A program made the translations under genes and the position numbers. A stretch of DNA of 64,000 nt from Pseudomonas sp. MYb60. Lineage in GTDB: Bacteria > Pseudomonadota > Gammaproteobacteria > Pseudomonadales > Pseudomonadaceae. The stretch covers positions 248,001-312,000 of the forward strand of contig NZ_PCOZ01000008.1 of the NCBI RefSeq assembly GCF_002979555.1, in the 5' to 3' direction. Positions 36,636 through 45,615 of this stretch are shown here, one piece after another (the stretch's first letter is position 1; each line of letters starts with the position of its first letter). The notes beneath the pieces are model-generated. The model saw only the letters and a list, made by a program, of their open reading frames with translations. It had not been told where the DNA came from and made no database searches.

Positions 36636-37298
36636 TCAGGATTTCAGGTAGCCGTTAGCGGCCAGAAAGCTTTCGGTGATGTTACTTCCGGTGGGCTCTG
36701 CGGCCTTATCGCCCAACAGCAGGCGCTCCAGGTAACGGGCAAGCAAGTCGACTTCCAGGTTCACCCGGCGACCTGGCTGGTACGACGCCATGATGGTTTC
36801 GCTGAGGGTGTGGGGAATGATGGTCAGCTCGAATTCGGCGCCATTCACGGCGTTCACGGTGAGGCTGGTGCCATCCACGGTGATCGAGCCTTTATGGGCG
36901 ATGTACTTGGCCAGCTCTTTCGGCGCACGGATGCGGAATTCCACGGCGCGCGCGTTTTCGCTGCGCGCCACCACTTCGCCGACGCCGTCGACGTGGCCGC
37001 TGACCAGGTGGCCGCCGAGGCGGGTGGTCGGGGTCAGGGCTTTTTCCAGGTTCACCGGGCTGCCGGCCTTGAGGTCGTTCATCGCGGTGCAGTCCAGGGT
37101 TTCCCGGCTGACGTCGGCGGCAAAACCGTTGCCCGGCAATTCGATGACGGTCAGGCACACGCCGTTGATGGCAATGCTGTCGCCCAGCTTGACGTCGCCG
37201 AGGTCGAGCTTGCCGGTTTCAACCGACAGGCGTACATCGCCGCCTTTTGGGGTCATGGCGCGGATGCTGCCGATGGATTCGATGATGCCGGTGAACAT
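36636..37298 (-). CDS. ribC: Riboflavin synthase (alpha subunit)
   Basis: Dismutates two lumazines to riboflavin. The 220-residue protein has the tandem lumazine-binding repeats: MFTGIIESIGSIR with DSIAINGVCLTV in the first, and GHLVSGHVDGVGEV with DGTSLTVNAVNG in the second. It is also named ribE in other annotations. It sits between ribD and ribBA in the operon. Confidence 0.97.
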   Translation of the reverse strand: MFTGIIESIGSIRAMTPKGGDVRLSVETGKLDLGDVKLGDSIAINGVCLTVIELPGNGFAADVSRETLDCTAMNDLKAGSPVNLEKALTPTTRLGGHLVSGHVDGVGEVVARSENARAVEFRIRAPKELAKYIAHKGSITVDGTSLTVNAVNGAEFELTIIPHTLSETIMASYQPGRRVNLEVDLLARYLERLLLGDKAAEPTGSNITESFLAANGYLKS

Positions 37299-37343
37299 GG
37301 CCTTCTCCTGGAAAACGTTACCGCGCTGGGCGTCGGTAGAAAA

Positions 37344-38480
37344 TTATACGCTCGCTGCTGGCACAGGGATGGCAGTGACTCGCCAGTCGTCGCCCACAGC
37401 GCGCATTTCAGTGATCTTGAGTTGGGGTGCGTCCGCCAGTTTCTCAAGCGGCCAGTCGAGCAAGGGCCGCGCCGCCGAGCCAAGGAACTTGCCGGCGATG
37501 AAAATCACGTACTCATCCACCAGGCCTTGCTGGGCAAAGGCACCGGCGAGACTTGGGCCCGCCTCCACCAATACTTCGTTGACGCCACGGGCCGCCAGCG
37601 CCACCAGCGCCGAGCGCAGGTCGACCTGGCCCTCGACACCCGGCACTACGAGGCACTCGGGGCCACGGGGAAACTGGTTTTCCGGCGTGACGCAGGTGAT
37701 CACCAATGCCGGCCCGGCCTTGAAGAACGGCGCATTGAGCGGCACCCGCAGGCGGCCGTCGATCAACACCCGCAGCGGCGGGCGCGACATGGCCAGGGCG
37801 GTAGTGGCCTCGTCCAGGCCCAGTTCGGCCGCACGGACGGTGAGGCGCGCGCCGTCGGCCAGCACCGTGTCGGCGCCGGTCAGCACCACGCTGGCCTCGG
37901 CGCGCAGGCGCTGCACCGCGGCGCGGGCGGCCGGGCCGGTGATCCATTGGCTTTCGCCGCTGGCCATCGCGGTGCGGCCGTCCAGGCTCATCGCCAGCTT
38001 GACCCGCACAAACGGCAGGCCGTGTTCCATGCGCTTGAGGAAACCGGGGTTCAGCGCACGCGCTTCGCTTTCCAGCACGCCACTGCGCACCTCGATGCCG
38101 GCCTGGGCCAGGCGCTGCATGCCGCGCCCCGCCACGTCCGGGTTGGGATCCTGCATCCCGGCCACCACGCGGGCTACGCCGGCACTCACCAGCGCATCGG
38201 CGCAGGGCGGCGTGCGGCCGTGGTGGCTGCACGGTTCGAGGGTGACGTACACCGTGGCGCCACGGGCCTTGTCGCCCGCTGCACGCAACGCGTTCGGCTC
38301 GGCATGCGGCTCGCCGGTGCGTTCGTGCCAGCCCTCGCCGACAATCTGCCCATCACGCACGATCACGCAGCCAACCCGGGGGTTGGGGTGGGTGGTGTAC
38401 AGGCCCTTGCGCGCCAATTCGAGGGCGCGCGCCATGTAATGGGCGTCGAGGACGGCTTGTTCGGCAGACGGTGGGTTCAT
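37344..38480 (-). CDS. ribD: Bifunctional riboflavin deaminase/reductase RibD
   Basis: The N-terminal ~145 residues are the zinc-dependent pyrimidine deaminase ([10 protein letters not shown] and [18 protein letters not shown]). The C-terminal part is the NADPH-dependent reductase ([20 protein letters not shown], then [13 protein letters not shown]). The 378-residue length is normal. It is coupled to nrdR by a four-base overlap. Confidence 0.97.
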   Translation of the reverse strand: MNPPSAEQAVLDAHYMARALELARKGLYTTHPNPRVGCVIVRDGQIVGEGWHERTGEPHAEPNALRAAGDKARGATVYVTLEPCSHHGRTPPCADALVSAGVARVVAGMQDPNPDVAGRGMQRLAQAGIEVRSGVLESEARALNPGFLKRMEHGLPFVRVKLAMSLDGRTAMASGESQWITGPAARAAVQRLRAEASVVLTGADTVLADGARLTVRAAELGLDEATTALAMSRPPLRVLIDGRLRVPLNAPFFKAGPALVITCVTPENQFPRGPECLVVPGVEGQVDLRSALVALAARGVNEVLVEAGPSLAGAFAQQGLVDEYVIFIAGKFLGSAARPLLDWPLEKLADAPQLKITEMRAVGDDWRVTAIPVPAASV

Positions 38481-38941
38481 TCTTTGGCAGGCTCACGGGC
38501 CAGGCGGTCGATCTCTTCGCGGAACTCATTGAGGTCCTGGAAGCGTCGGTACACCGAGGCGAAACGGATATAGGCGACTTCATCGAGCTTTTGCAGCTCG
38601 CCCATCACCAGTTCACCCACCACCAGGCTCTTGACCTCGCGCTCGCCGGTGGCCCGCAGCTTGTGCTTGATATGCACCAGCGCCGCTTCCAGGCGCTCGA
38701 CGCTCACCGGGCGTTTTTCCAACGCGCGCTGCATACCGGCGCGCAGTTTGTCTTCGTCGAAAGGCTGGCGGCTGCCGTCGGATTTGATCAGGCGCGGCAA
38801 CACCAGTTCGGCGGTTTCGAAGGTGGTGAAACGTTCACCGCAGGCCAGGCATTCGCGCCGGCGACGCACTTGATCGCCCTCGGCGACCAAACGTGAGTCA
38901 ATGACCTTGGTGTCGTTGGCACCGCAGAAGGGACAGTGCAT
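38477..38941 (-). CDS. nrdR: Transcriptional repressor NrdR
   Basis: A 154-residue zinc-ribbon/ATP-cone repressor of ribonucleotide reductase genes. The start at 38941 ([18 protein letters not shown]) gives the zinc ribbon with two CxxC pairs (CPFC and CLAC). The ATP cone follows from [21 protein letters not shown] longer upstream in-frame extension runs through the intergenic region and is not family-like. It heads the rib operon. Confidence 0.96.
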   Translation of the reverse strand: MHCPFCGANDTKVIDSRLVAEGDQVRRRRECLACGERFTTFETAELVLPRLIKSDGSRQPFDEDKLRAGMQRALEKRPVSVERLEAALVHIKHKLRATGEREVKSLVVGELVMGELQKLDEVAYIRFASVYRRFQDLNEFREEIDRLAREPAKE

Positions 38942-39080
38942 GGTGGCAGGCAACAAAAAAAGGGAGGGCCATGGTAGCGCATCCCTGTGGCAAGACAAGC
39001 CATAGCCTTTACGGTATATAGGCTGAGTAATATGTTTCTTGTTTTTAAAGCCACGGATTTTGTCCTTTCTGGAGCCGTAC

Positions 39081-39539
39081 ATGCAGCTACGACCACTTGT
39101 ATTACTCAGTGTGTTCAGTCTTTTTCTGGTCGCCTGCAGCAGCGAAACCCCTAAACCCGCCGCGCCACAACCCACCCCCGCCCAGGAGAAAAAACTCCCT
39201 GGCGCCGAAGAGTTGGGCCCACTGCCGGCCTACCAACGCGAAATCAATGGCACCCTGACCAACGTGCCGGCCGGTGCCGAGGTCGAGATGGCCTTGCTGG
39301 TGATCGACGAACGCTCGCGCCCGCAACAATTACTCGCCAGCAGCGTGCTGACCGGCAACGGCAAGCCCCTGGCCTTTCGACTGCGCTTCAATCCCGACGC
39401 GTTCCCAGCCGATGCGCGGGTGGAATTGCGCGGTCGCGCCAGCCAGTCCGGCCAGTTGATCTTGCACCTGCCCGCCGTGCGCGTGACCCAGGCGATCACC
39501 CAGACCACCGGCCCCCTGCAACTCGTCAAGGCACCATGA
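39081..39539 (+). CDS. ybaY: YbaY/YscW-type lipoprotein
   Basis: A 152-residue lipoprotein with signal [20 protein letters not shown] (lipobox LVAC) and a YbaY domain ([21 protein letters not shown]). It is named after a family that includes the T3SS chaperone YscW, but stand-alone YbaY has no role in secretion. GGAG precedes the ATG. Its stop overlaps the methyltransferase start (ATGA). Confidence 0.85.
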   Translation: MQLRPLVLLSVFSLFLVACSSETPKPAAPQPTPAQEKKLPGAEELGPLPAYQREINGTLTNVPAGAEVEMALLVIDERSRPQQLLASSVLTGNGKPLAFRLRFNPDAFPADARVELRGRASQSGQLILHLPAVRVTQAITQTTGPLQLVKAP

Positions 39540-40192
39540 CACCACCGCTGGACCTGCACGCGGCGCTGAGCGACTTGATCGGCGACGCCCGCCTGGTGCC
39601 CTGCCCGCTCCCAGGCACCGAGTTGTCGCTGTGGCTGCTGGACGCCGACAACATGGACCGCGCCTTCAGCCCCGAAGAAACCCGGCGCATCCTGCACGAA
39701 CCGCCCTACTGGAGCTTTTGCTGGGCCAGCGGTCTGGCACTGGCGCGCTACCTGGCGGCGAACCCAGCGTGGGTCGCCGGCAAGCGTGTGCTGGATTTCG
39801 GCGCCGGCTCCGGCGTGGCCGGGATCGCTGCCATCAAGGCGGGCGCGCTGGAAGTGGTGGCCTGCGACCTGGACCCGCTGGCGCTGGCATCATGTCGGGC
39901 GAATGCAGAACTCAATGGTGTGGAGCTGGGTTACTCAGCTGATTTTTTCGCCGAAGCCGACCGCTTCGACCTGATCCTGGTGGCCGACGTACTCTACGAC
40001 CGGGCGAACCTGCCGTTGCTGGATCAGTTTCTCAGCCGTGGCCGTGAAGCGCTGGTAGCAGACTCCCGGGTGCGGGATTTTCAGCATGCGCATTATCAAC
40101 GGCTGGAGGTCCTGGAGGCATTGACGTTGCCGGACTTGGCGGAGCCCTGGGAGTTTCGCAAGGTGAGCCTGTACCATTCGCGGCGGCCTTGA
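39536..40192 (+). CDS. Class I SAM-dependent methyltransferase (ETFB-lysine-type)
   Basis: A 218-residue methyltransferase with the SAM motif VLDFGAGSGVAGIAAIKAGA and a DPLALAS acidic loop. The upstream PPYWSFCWASGLALARYLAAN is typical of protein-lysine methyltransferases related to the electron-transfer-flavoprotein beta and L11 enzymes. The real substrate needs testing. It is coupled to ybaY. Confidence 0.85.
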   Translation: MTPPLDLHAALSDLIGDARLVPCPLPGTELSLWLLDADNMDRAFSPEETRRILHEPPYWSFCWASGLALARYLAANPAWVAGKRVLDFGAGSGVAGIAAIKAGALEVVACDLDPLALASCRANAELNGVELGYSADFFAEADRFDLILVADVLYDRANLPLLDQFLSRGREALVADSRVRDFQHAHYQRLEVLEALTLPDLAEPWEFRKVSLYHSRRP

Positions 40193-40222
40193 GGCCATCG
40201 CGGGCAAGCTCACTCCCACACT
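40192..40222. repeat. REP-like half-site
   Basis: GCCATCGCGGGCAAGCTCAC followed by TCCCACACTTGA matches one arm of Pseudomonas short repeats. It directly follows the methyltransferase gene. Confidence 0.6.
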
Positions 40223-40304
40223 TGACCGTATTCCCCCGGAGAGCTTTCAGCCAATCGTCCCAGCCCTTATAGTTCCCCCATTCCCGCTTTATTCGAGACG
40301 CGCC

Positions 40305-41177
40305 ATGAGTGAGCCCACCCCGTACATCTTCGATGTCACCACCGCCAATTTCGACCAGGCGGTGATTCAGAACTCTTTTGAAAAACCCGTGCTGGTGGAC
40401 TTTTGGGCCGAGTGGTGTGCGCCGTGCAAGGCGCTGATGCCGTTGCTGGCGCAGATTGCCGAGAGTTATCAGGGTGAGTTGCTGCTGGCCAAGGTCGATT
40501 GCGAGGCCGAGCAGGATATTGTCGCGCGCTTTGGCATTCAAAGCTTGCCGACGGTGGTGCTGTTCAAGGACGGCCAGCCTGTGGACGGGTTTGCCGGGGC
40601 GCAGCCGGAGTCGGCGGTGCGGGCGATGCTGGCGCCGCACGTGCAGATGCCGCCGCCGGCTGCGGCGGACCCGCTGGAGCAGGCCCAGGCGTTGTTCGCC
40701 GACGGTCGTATCAGCGAAGCGCAAGCGGTGCTCGTCGCCTTGCTCGGCGAAGACAACACCAACGCCGCCGCGCTGATCCTGTACGCCCGCTGCCTGGCCG
40801 AGCGCGGTGAGCTGGGTGAGGCCCAGACGGTACTGGACGCGGTAAAAAGCGACGACCACAAAGCCGCCCTCGCCGGTGCCAAGGCGCAGATCACCTTCCT
40901 GCGCCAGGCCGCCGACCTGCCTGACGCTGCCGAGCTGAAAAGCCGCCTGGCGCAAAACCCGCAGGATGACGAAGCCGCCTATCAACTGGCCATCCAGCAG
41001 CTGGCGCGCCAGCAATACGACGCGGCGCTGGACGGCTTGCTCAAGTTGTTTATCCGCAACCGCAGCTACAGCGAAGGTCTGCCGCACAAGACCTTGCTGC
41101 AGGTGTTCGAGTTGCTGGGCAACGAACACCCGCTGGTCACGGTGTACCGCCGCAAGTTGTTCGCCGCGTTGTATTAA
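40305..41177 (+). CDS. ybbN: Thioredoxin-TPR co-chaperone YbbN (CnoX-like)
   Basis: The N-terminal ~110 residues are a thioredoxin domain and the C-terminal ~170 form tetratricopeptide-like helices (EQAQALFADGRISEAQAVLV and DEAAYQLAIQQLARQQYDAA). In E. coli the protein acts as a holdase with GroEL and DnaK. Here the thioredoxin site reads WAEWCAPCKALMP, so the CxxC is intact, unlike the SxxC form of E. coli YbbN. It converges on the small hypothetical gene with a four-base overlap. Confidence 0.93.
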   Translation: MSEPTPYIFDVTTANFDQAVIQNSFEKPVLVDFWAEWCAPCKALMPLLAQIAESYQGELLLAKVDCEAEQDIVARFGIQSLPTVVLFKDGQPVDGFAGAQPESAVRAMLAPHVQMPPPAAADPLEQAQALFADGRISEAQAVLVALLGEDNTNAAALILYARCLAERGELGEAQTVLDAVKSDDHKAALAGAKAQITFLRQAADLPDAAELKSRLAQNPQDDEAAYQLAIQQLARQQYDAALDGLLKLFIRNRSYSEGLPHKTLLQVFELLGNEHPLVTVYRRKLFAALY

Positions 41178-41515
41178 TCGCCGACCCAACTGTACAGCGG
41201 CGTATCCCCGCCGCTGGCCACCTTCACCTTGGCGCTATGGCGCAGTCGCACCAACAGGCGCTTGCCCGCCGAGGCGTCACCTGCCAGACCTTCCAACTGG
41301 TCGAGCAATTCCAGGCCATTGAGTTGACCGGCCTTGCGCAACAGCGCCTGGGCGTTCTCCCACAGGTCTGGGTTGTGTTGAGCCGGCGCCGCTGCGGGCG
41401 CGCTCGCCACAGGGGCAGCCTGCAACTGCGCCCCCAGGCGAGCCCAATCGCCGTCATCCAGCTCCAGGGTCAAGTCCACCGGCAGGTCACCGACGGTTCC
41501 ACGAATTCGCAACAT
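41174..41515 (-). CDS. Conserved hypothetical protein
   Basis: A 113-residue soluble protein beginning MLRIRGTVGDLPVDLTLELD, with an Ala/Pro linker near residue 45 and a helical region ALLRKAGQLNGLELLDQLEG. No family recognised. Start 41515 chosen over 41557 because the upstream codons would enter the promoter region of the zinc operon. Tail-to-tail with ybbN by four bases. Confidence 0.75.
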   Translation of the reverse strand: MLRIRGTVGDLPVDLTLELDDGDWARLGAQLQAAPVASAPAAAPAQHNPDLWENAQALLRKAGQLNGLELLDQLEGLAGDASAGKRLLVRLRHSAKVKVASGGDTPLYSWVGD

Positions 41516-41600
41516 CGTCCCTACTCCTGCACTTTTTTCTGACAGGCATGCTCCCATGTGGCTTGCGCAACGCCAAGGGTGAGGTCAAACTCCGCGCATA

Positions 41601-41622
41601 TTGTTATAAGATCACATAACAA
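41601..41622 (+). promoter_or_regulatory. Zur-box-like palindrome of the zinc-uptake operon
   Basis: TTGTTAT and its exact complement ATAACAA flank an eight-base centre, 25 bases before the first gene of the zinc operon. The TGTTAT...ATAACA half-sites match gamma-proteobacterial Zur operators (ideal GTTATAnnATAAC type). Binding of Zn-Zur here would shut down the operon when zinc is ample. Confidence 0.65.
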
Positions 41623-41647
41623 AACCTTCATCTTCCGGAGCGTCCTC

Positions 41648-42241
41648 ATGCGTCGTCTGTTGCTTGCTTTGCCCTTTGCCCTGCTGCCACTGGCCGTCGC
41701 CCATGCGCATGAAGCACATGAGCACGAACACGGTAGCCTCGGCGCCCACGAGCATGGCGTCGGCCGCCTCAACGCGGTGCTCGACGGCAAGGCCCTGGAG
41801 CTTGAGTTGGACAGCCCGGCGATGAACCTGGTGGGGTTTGAACACACCGCCACCACCGACGCCGACAAAGCCAAGGTCGCAGCGGCGCGCAAGCAACTTG
41901 AGAACCCGCTGGCCCTGTTCAACCTGCCGAAGGCTGCCGGCTGCGTGGTCAGTTCCCTGGAACTCAACAGCCCGCTGTTCGGGGACAAGCCCGAGGCCGA
42001 CCACGACGACGATGATGACCACGACGCCAAAGACGGCGCCCACGAACACCATCACGACCACAGCGAAATCCACGCCCACTACCAGTTCACCTGCGCCACA
42101 CCAACGGCCCTGAGCAACCTCGACCTGACCCAGGTGTTCAAGACCTTCCCCGCCACCCAGAAAATTCAGGTACAACTGATCGGCCCGAGCGGCCAGCAAG
42201 GCGTTGACGCGACGGCCACAGCAGCCACCCTGAAGTTCTGA
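41648..42241 (+). CDS. DUF2796 periplasmic His-rich zinc-binding protein
   Basis: A 197-residue secreted protein of the DUF2796 family. Signal MRRLLLALPFALLPLAVAHA is followed by a His/Glu-rich stretch (HEAHEHEHGSLGAHEHGVGR) and a second cluster DHDDDDDHDAKDGAHEHHHD, both suited to holding zinc. It is the first gene of a four-gene operon with an ABC ATPase, an FtsX-type permease and a DUF3299 protein. In P. aeruginosa the same set is reported to respond to zinc limitation. Function is chaperoning or capture of zinc, by inference. Confidence 0.9.
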   Translation: MRRLLLALPFALLPLAVAHAHEAHEHEHGSLGAHEHGVGRLNAVLDGKALELELDSPAMNLVGFEHTATTDADKAKVAAARKQLENPLALFNLPKAAGCVVSSLELNSPLFGDKPEADHDDDDDHDAKDGAHEHHHDHSEIHAHYQFTCATPTALSNLDLTQVFKTFPATQKIQVQLIGPSGQQGVDATATAATLKF

Positions 42242-42247
42242 GTTCAC

Positions 42248-42958
42248 ATGACCCAAGCATTGATCGAACTGTCTGACCTGGGCTTTAACTGGCCCGGTCA
42301 TCCGCAGTTGCTGGACATCCCCGCATTCCGCCTGGAAGCGGGGGAAACCCTGTTTCTCAAAGGCCCGAGTGGCAGTGGCAAAACCACGCTGCTGGGGCTG
42401 CTGGGCGGCGTGCAGAAACCTACCGGGGGCAGTATTCGCCTGCTCGGCCAGGAACTCACCGAACTCTCGGCCGGCGCCCGCGACCGGTTTCGTGTCGACC
42501 ATACCGGCTATATCTTCCAACAGTTCAACCTGTTGCCGTTCCTGTCGGTGCGCGAGAACGTCGAGTTGCCGTGTCACTTTTCCAAACTGCGCGCGCAAAG
42601 GGCCAAACAGCGCCATGGCAGTGTCGATAATGCTGCTGCAACGTTATTGGCCCACCTGGGTTTGAAAGACAAGGACTTGCTGGAACGTCGCGCCGACTCT
42701 CTCTCCATCGGCCAACAACAACGGGTCGCCGCCGCGCGCGCGCTGATTGGCCAACCTGAACTGGTGATCGCCGACGAACCCACCTCGGCCCTGGACTACG
42801 ACGCTCGCGAAGCGTTCCTGCAACTGCTGTTCGCCGAATGCCGCGAAGCCGGCGCCAGCCTGTTGTTTGTCAGCCATGACCAGAGCCTGGCGCCGCTGTT
42901 CGACCGCAACCTGTCGCTGGCCGAACTCAATCGCGCCGCCACGCCTGCAGAGGTTTGA
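42248..42958 (+). CDS. ABC transporter ATP-binding protein (LolD/MacB-type)
   Basis: A 236-residue ATPase: Walker A GPSGSGKTTLLGLLGG, signature SIGQQQR and Walker B LVIADEPTSALD, all intact. It is closest to LolD/FtsE-type ATPases that pair with FtsX-like permeases rather than to importers. Six bases separate it from the DUF2796 gene, and its partner permease follows directly. Confidence 0.93.
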   Translation: MTQALIELSDLGFNWPGHPQLLDIPAFRLEAGETLFLKGPSGSGKTTLLGLLGGVQKPTGGSIRLLGQELTELSAGARDRFRVDHTGYIFQQFNLLPFLSVRENVELPCHFSKLRAQRAKQRHGSVDNAAATLLAHLGLKDKDLLERRADSLSIGQQQRVAAARALIGQPELVIADEPTSALDYDAREAFLQLLFAECREAGASLLFVSHDQSLAPLFDRNLSLAELNRAATPAEV

Positions 42959-42959
42959 G

Positions 42960-44225
42960 ATGTATCTGTTCCGTCTAGCCATGGCCAGCCTGGCTAACCG
43001 CCGCTTTACCGCGATCCTTACCGCGTTCGCCATCGCGCTCTCCGTCTGCCTGCTGCTGGCGGTGGAGCGCGTGCGTGTCGAAGCGCGCAACAGTTTCGCC
43101 AGCACCATCAGTGGCACCGACCTGATCGTCGGCGCGCGCTCGGGCTCGGTGAACCTGCTGCTGTACTCGGTGTTTCGCATCGGCAACGCCACCAACAATA
43201 TCCGCTGGGACAGCTACGAACACTTTGCCGCCAGCCCCCAGGTGAAATGGGCGATCCCGATTTCCCTCGGCGACTCCCACCGTGGCTACCGCGTGATGGG
43301 TACCAACGAATCCTACTTCGAGCACTACCAGTACGGCCGCAAGCAACACCTCGAACTGGCCAGCGGTCGCGCCTTCGCCACCGACCCCTTCGAAGTGGTG
43401 CTCGGCGCCGAAGTCGCCGACGCGCTGCACTACAAGCTCGGCGACAAACTGGTGCTGGCTCACGGCGTGGCGGTGGTCAGCCTGGTCAAGCACGACGACA
43501 AGCCGTTCACCGTGGTTGGCATCCTCAAGCGCACCGGCACGCCGGTGGACCGCACGCTCCATATCAGCCTGGGCGGCATGGAAGCGATCCATATCGACTG
43601 GCACAACGGCGTGCCGGCCCAGGGCAAAGGCCGCATCAGCGCCGATCAAGCGCGCAACATGGACCTCACCCCGCAAGCGATCACCGCGTTCATGCTCGGC
43701 CTCAACAACAAGATTTCCACCTTTGCCTTGCAGCGGGAGATCAATGAATTCCGCGGCGAACCGATGCTGGCAATCCTGCCGGGGGTGGCGTTGCAAGAGC
43801 TGTGGAGCATGATGGGCACCGCCGAAAAAGCGCTGTTCGTGATTTCGCTGTTCGTGGTGCTGACCGGGTTGATCGGCATGCTCACGGCAATCCTCACCAG
43901 CCTCAACGAACGTCGGCGCGAGATGGCGATCCTCCGGTCGGTGGGCGCGCGCCCCTGGCATATCGCGACGCTGCTGATCTTCGAAGCCTTCGCCCTGGCC
44001 TTGTCCGGCGTCGTGGCGGGGCTGGGCCTGCTGTACATCTGCATCGCGGCCTCGCGCGGGTACTTGCAGGCCAACTACGGCCTGGACCTGCCGATGGCCT
44101 GGCCGAGCGAATATGAATGGACATTGCTGGCCGGTATCCTGGCGGCGGCGCTGTTGATGGGCAGCGTGCCCGCATGGCGCGCCTACCGACAATCCCTGGC
44201 CGATGGCCTGTCCATACGTTTATGA
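42960..44225 (+). CDS. FtsX-like ABC permease of the zinc operon
   Basis: A 421-residue MacB/LolC-type permease with an N-terminal helix (LANRRFTAILTAFAIALSVC), a periplasmic domain at ~50-285, and three C-terminal helices (LFVISLFVVLTGLIGMLTAI, then LLIFEAFALALSGVVAGLG). The ERRREMAILRSVGARPWHI loop is the usual FtsX coupling loop. It is translationally adjacent to its ATPase. Since such transporters often act mechanically or extrude lipoproteins, the role in zinc supply may be indirect. Confidence 0.9.
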   Translation: MYLFRLAMASLANRRFTAILTAFAIALSVCLLLAVERVRVEARNSFASTISGTDLIVGARSGSVNLLLYSVFRIGNATNNIRWDSYEHFAASPQVKWAIPISLGDSHRGYRVMGTNESYFEHYQYGRKQHLELASGRAFATDPFEVVLGAEVADALHYKLGDKLVLAHGVAVVSLVKHDDKPFTVVGILKRTGTPVDRTLHISLGGMEAIHIDWHNGVPAQGKGRISADQARNMDLTPQAITAFMLGLNNKISTFALQREINEFRGEPMLAILPGVALQELWSMMGTAEKALFVISLFVVLTGLIGMLTAILTSLNERRREMAILRSVGARPWHIATLLIFEAFALALSGVVAGLGLLYICIAASRGYLQANYGLDLPMAWPSEYEWTLLAGILAAALLMGSVPAWRAYRQSLADGLSIRL

Positions 44226-44236
44226 GGAAGGCCCTG

Positions 44237-44749
44237 ATGCGCCGCGCACTCGTTGCACTGTTTTTGCTGGTGGCCCTGCCCGCCTGGGCCGCCGAGCCCA
44301 AGGAGCTGACCTGGTCGGAGTTGATCCCACCGGATGCCGAGCCTGTGGTGCCAAACATGCAGCCGCTGCACAACTTGTCCGGCATGGCCGATGCCTTGGA
44401 GTCGGCGCCAGCGGCCAAGCAGGAAATGCCCCACGCGCCGGCGGTCAAGGCCCTCGATGGCCAGCACATTCGCCTGCCGGGGTATATCGTGCCGCTGGAA
44501 GTGGCGGAGAACGGCCGCACCACCGAGTTCTTGCTGGTGCCGTATTTCGGCGCGTGCATCCACGTGCCGCCGCCGCCGTCGAACCAGATCGTGCATGTCA
44601 AAAGCGAAGTCGGCGTGAAGCTCGATGAGTTGTACCAGCCGTACTGGATCGAAGGGGCGATGCAGGTCAAGCCGTCCAGCAGCGAACTGGCGGATGCCAG
44701 CTACCAGATGGATGCCGACAAGATTTTCGTCTACGAACTGCCGGAGTAG
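44237..44749 (+). CDS. DUF3299 secreted protein of the zinc operon
   Basis: A 170-residue secreted protein with signal MRRALVALFLLVALPAWAAE and the DUF3299 core (LPGYIVPLEVAENGRTTEFL, then PYFGACIHVPPPPSNQIVHV). The Cys-His arrangement in GACIHVPPPP could bind metal. Start 44237 is chosen because GAGGAAGG lies five bases upstream; an ATG at 44222 overlaps the permease stop. Last gene of the operon. Confidence 0.87.
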   Translation: MRRALVALFLLVALPAWAAEPKELTWSELIPPDAEPVVPNMQPLHNLSGMADALESAPAAKQEMPHAPAVKALDGQHIRLPGYIVPLEVAENGRTTEFLLVPYFGACIHVPPPPSNQIVHVKSEVGVKLDELYQPYWIEGAMQVKPSSSELADASYQMDADKIFVYELPE

Positions 44750-44766
44750 CGCTGATCGACCTTTCA

Positions 44767-44780
44767 TTGAGCTGAGTCAA
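44767..44780 (+). promoter_or_regulatory. ANR/FNR box upstream of oprG
   Basis: TTGAGCTGAGTCAA matches the ANR consensus TTGAT-N4-ATCAA with one change in each half. A -10-like TACCAT lies so that the box would centre near -41.5, the position for class II activation. OprG of P. aeruginosa is reported to be ANR-controlled. Confidence 0.6.
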
Positions 44781-44843
44781 AAGACCGGGCGGAACGATCT
44801 TTACCATTGGACCTACAACTTTTAAACGTCCTTTGGAGCTCCC

Positions 44844-45542
44844 ATGAACATGTCTCTGCTCGGCGCGTCCCTCTTCGCGCTAGCCCTCGTCGCCCCTGCT
44901 GCCCATGCCCACGAAGCGGGCGACATTCTGGTTCGTGCCGGTGCAATCACCGTTAACCCGAAAGCCGACAGCGGCCATGTATCGGTCGACCAGGGCCCGC
45001 TGGCCGGCACCAACCTGGGCGGCAAGGCGACCATGAGCAGCGACACCCAACTGGGCCTGAACTTCGCCTACATGCTGACCAACCACGTGGGGATCGAGCT
45101 GCTGGCCGCTACGCCGTTCGAGCACGACGTGAAGATCAAGAACACCGCCCTCGGCGCCGCCAACGGCAAGCTCGGCACCCTGAAACACCTGCCGCCGACC
45201 CTGAGCATCGTGTACTACCCGCTGGACAACAAGTCCGCGTTCCAACCCTACGTGGGCGCCGGTATCAACTACACCTGGATCTACGACGAACACGTCGGCA
45301 GCCGTGCAGAGAGCGCAGGCTTCAGCAACTTCAAGGCCGAGAACTCCTGGGGCTGGGCCGCGCAGATCGGTGCCGACTACATGATCAACGACAAATGGAT
45401 GATCAACGCCCAGGCGCGCTACATCGACATCAGCACCAAGGCTACCGTGGACAACAACGCGCTGGCCGCCGGCACTCGCGCCAAGGTCAATGTGGACGTG
45501 GACCCGATGGTGTACATGGTAGGCATCGGTTACAAGTTCTGA
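44844..45542 (+). CDS. oprG: Outer-membrane protein OprG (OmpW family)
   Basis: A 232-residue eight-stranded barrel of the OmpW family, transporting small hydrophobic molecules across the outer membrane. Signal MNMSLLGASLFALALVAPAA ends before HAHEAGDIL; landmarks are VRAGAITVNPKADSG, LGLNFAYMLTNHVGIELLAA and the C-terminal VDVDPMVYMVGIGYKF with terminal Phe. The upstream ANR box suggests induction at low oxygen. A terminator hairpin follows. Confidence 0.95.
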   Translation: MNMSLLGASLFALALVAPAAHAHEAGDILVRAGAITVNPKADSGHVSVDQGPLAGTNLGGKATMSSDTQLGLNFAYMLTNHVGIELLAATPFEHDVKIKNTALGAANGKLGTLKHLPPTLSIVYYPLDNKSAFQPYVGAGINYTWIYDEHVGSRAESAGFSNFKAENSWGWAAQIGADYMINDKWMINAQARYIDISTKATVDNNALAAGTRAKVNVDVDPMVYMVGIGYKF

Positions 45543-45563
45543 CACAACACTAACCAACACCAC

Positions 45564-45610
45564 AACTCAATGTGGGAGGGGGCAAACCTCCTCCCACATT
45601 GAGTTTTTCG
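45564..45610. terminator. Bidirectional terminator after oprG
   Basis: AACTCAATGTGGGAGG pairs with the complementary CCTCCCACATTGAGTT across a short loop, followed by TTTTT. It uses a REP-like core and lies between two convergent genes. Confidence 0.85.
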
Positions 45611-45615
45611 CTTCT

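Noticed and set aside
35961..38573. An 870-codon open frame on the plus strand across the rib operon
   Set aside because: It is antisense to ribBA, ribC and ribD, all recognised enzymes with intact motifs. Long antisense frames are expected in GC-rich coding DNA.
39081..39539. YbaY as a type III secretion component
   Set aside because: The family name includes YscW, but stand-alone YbaY lipoproteins are widespread in bacteria without T3SS.
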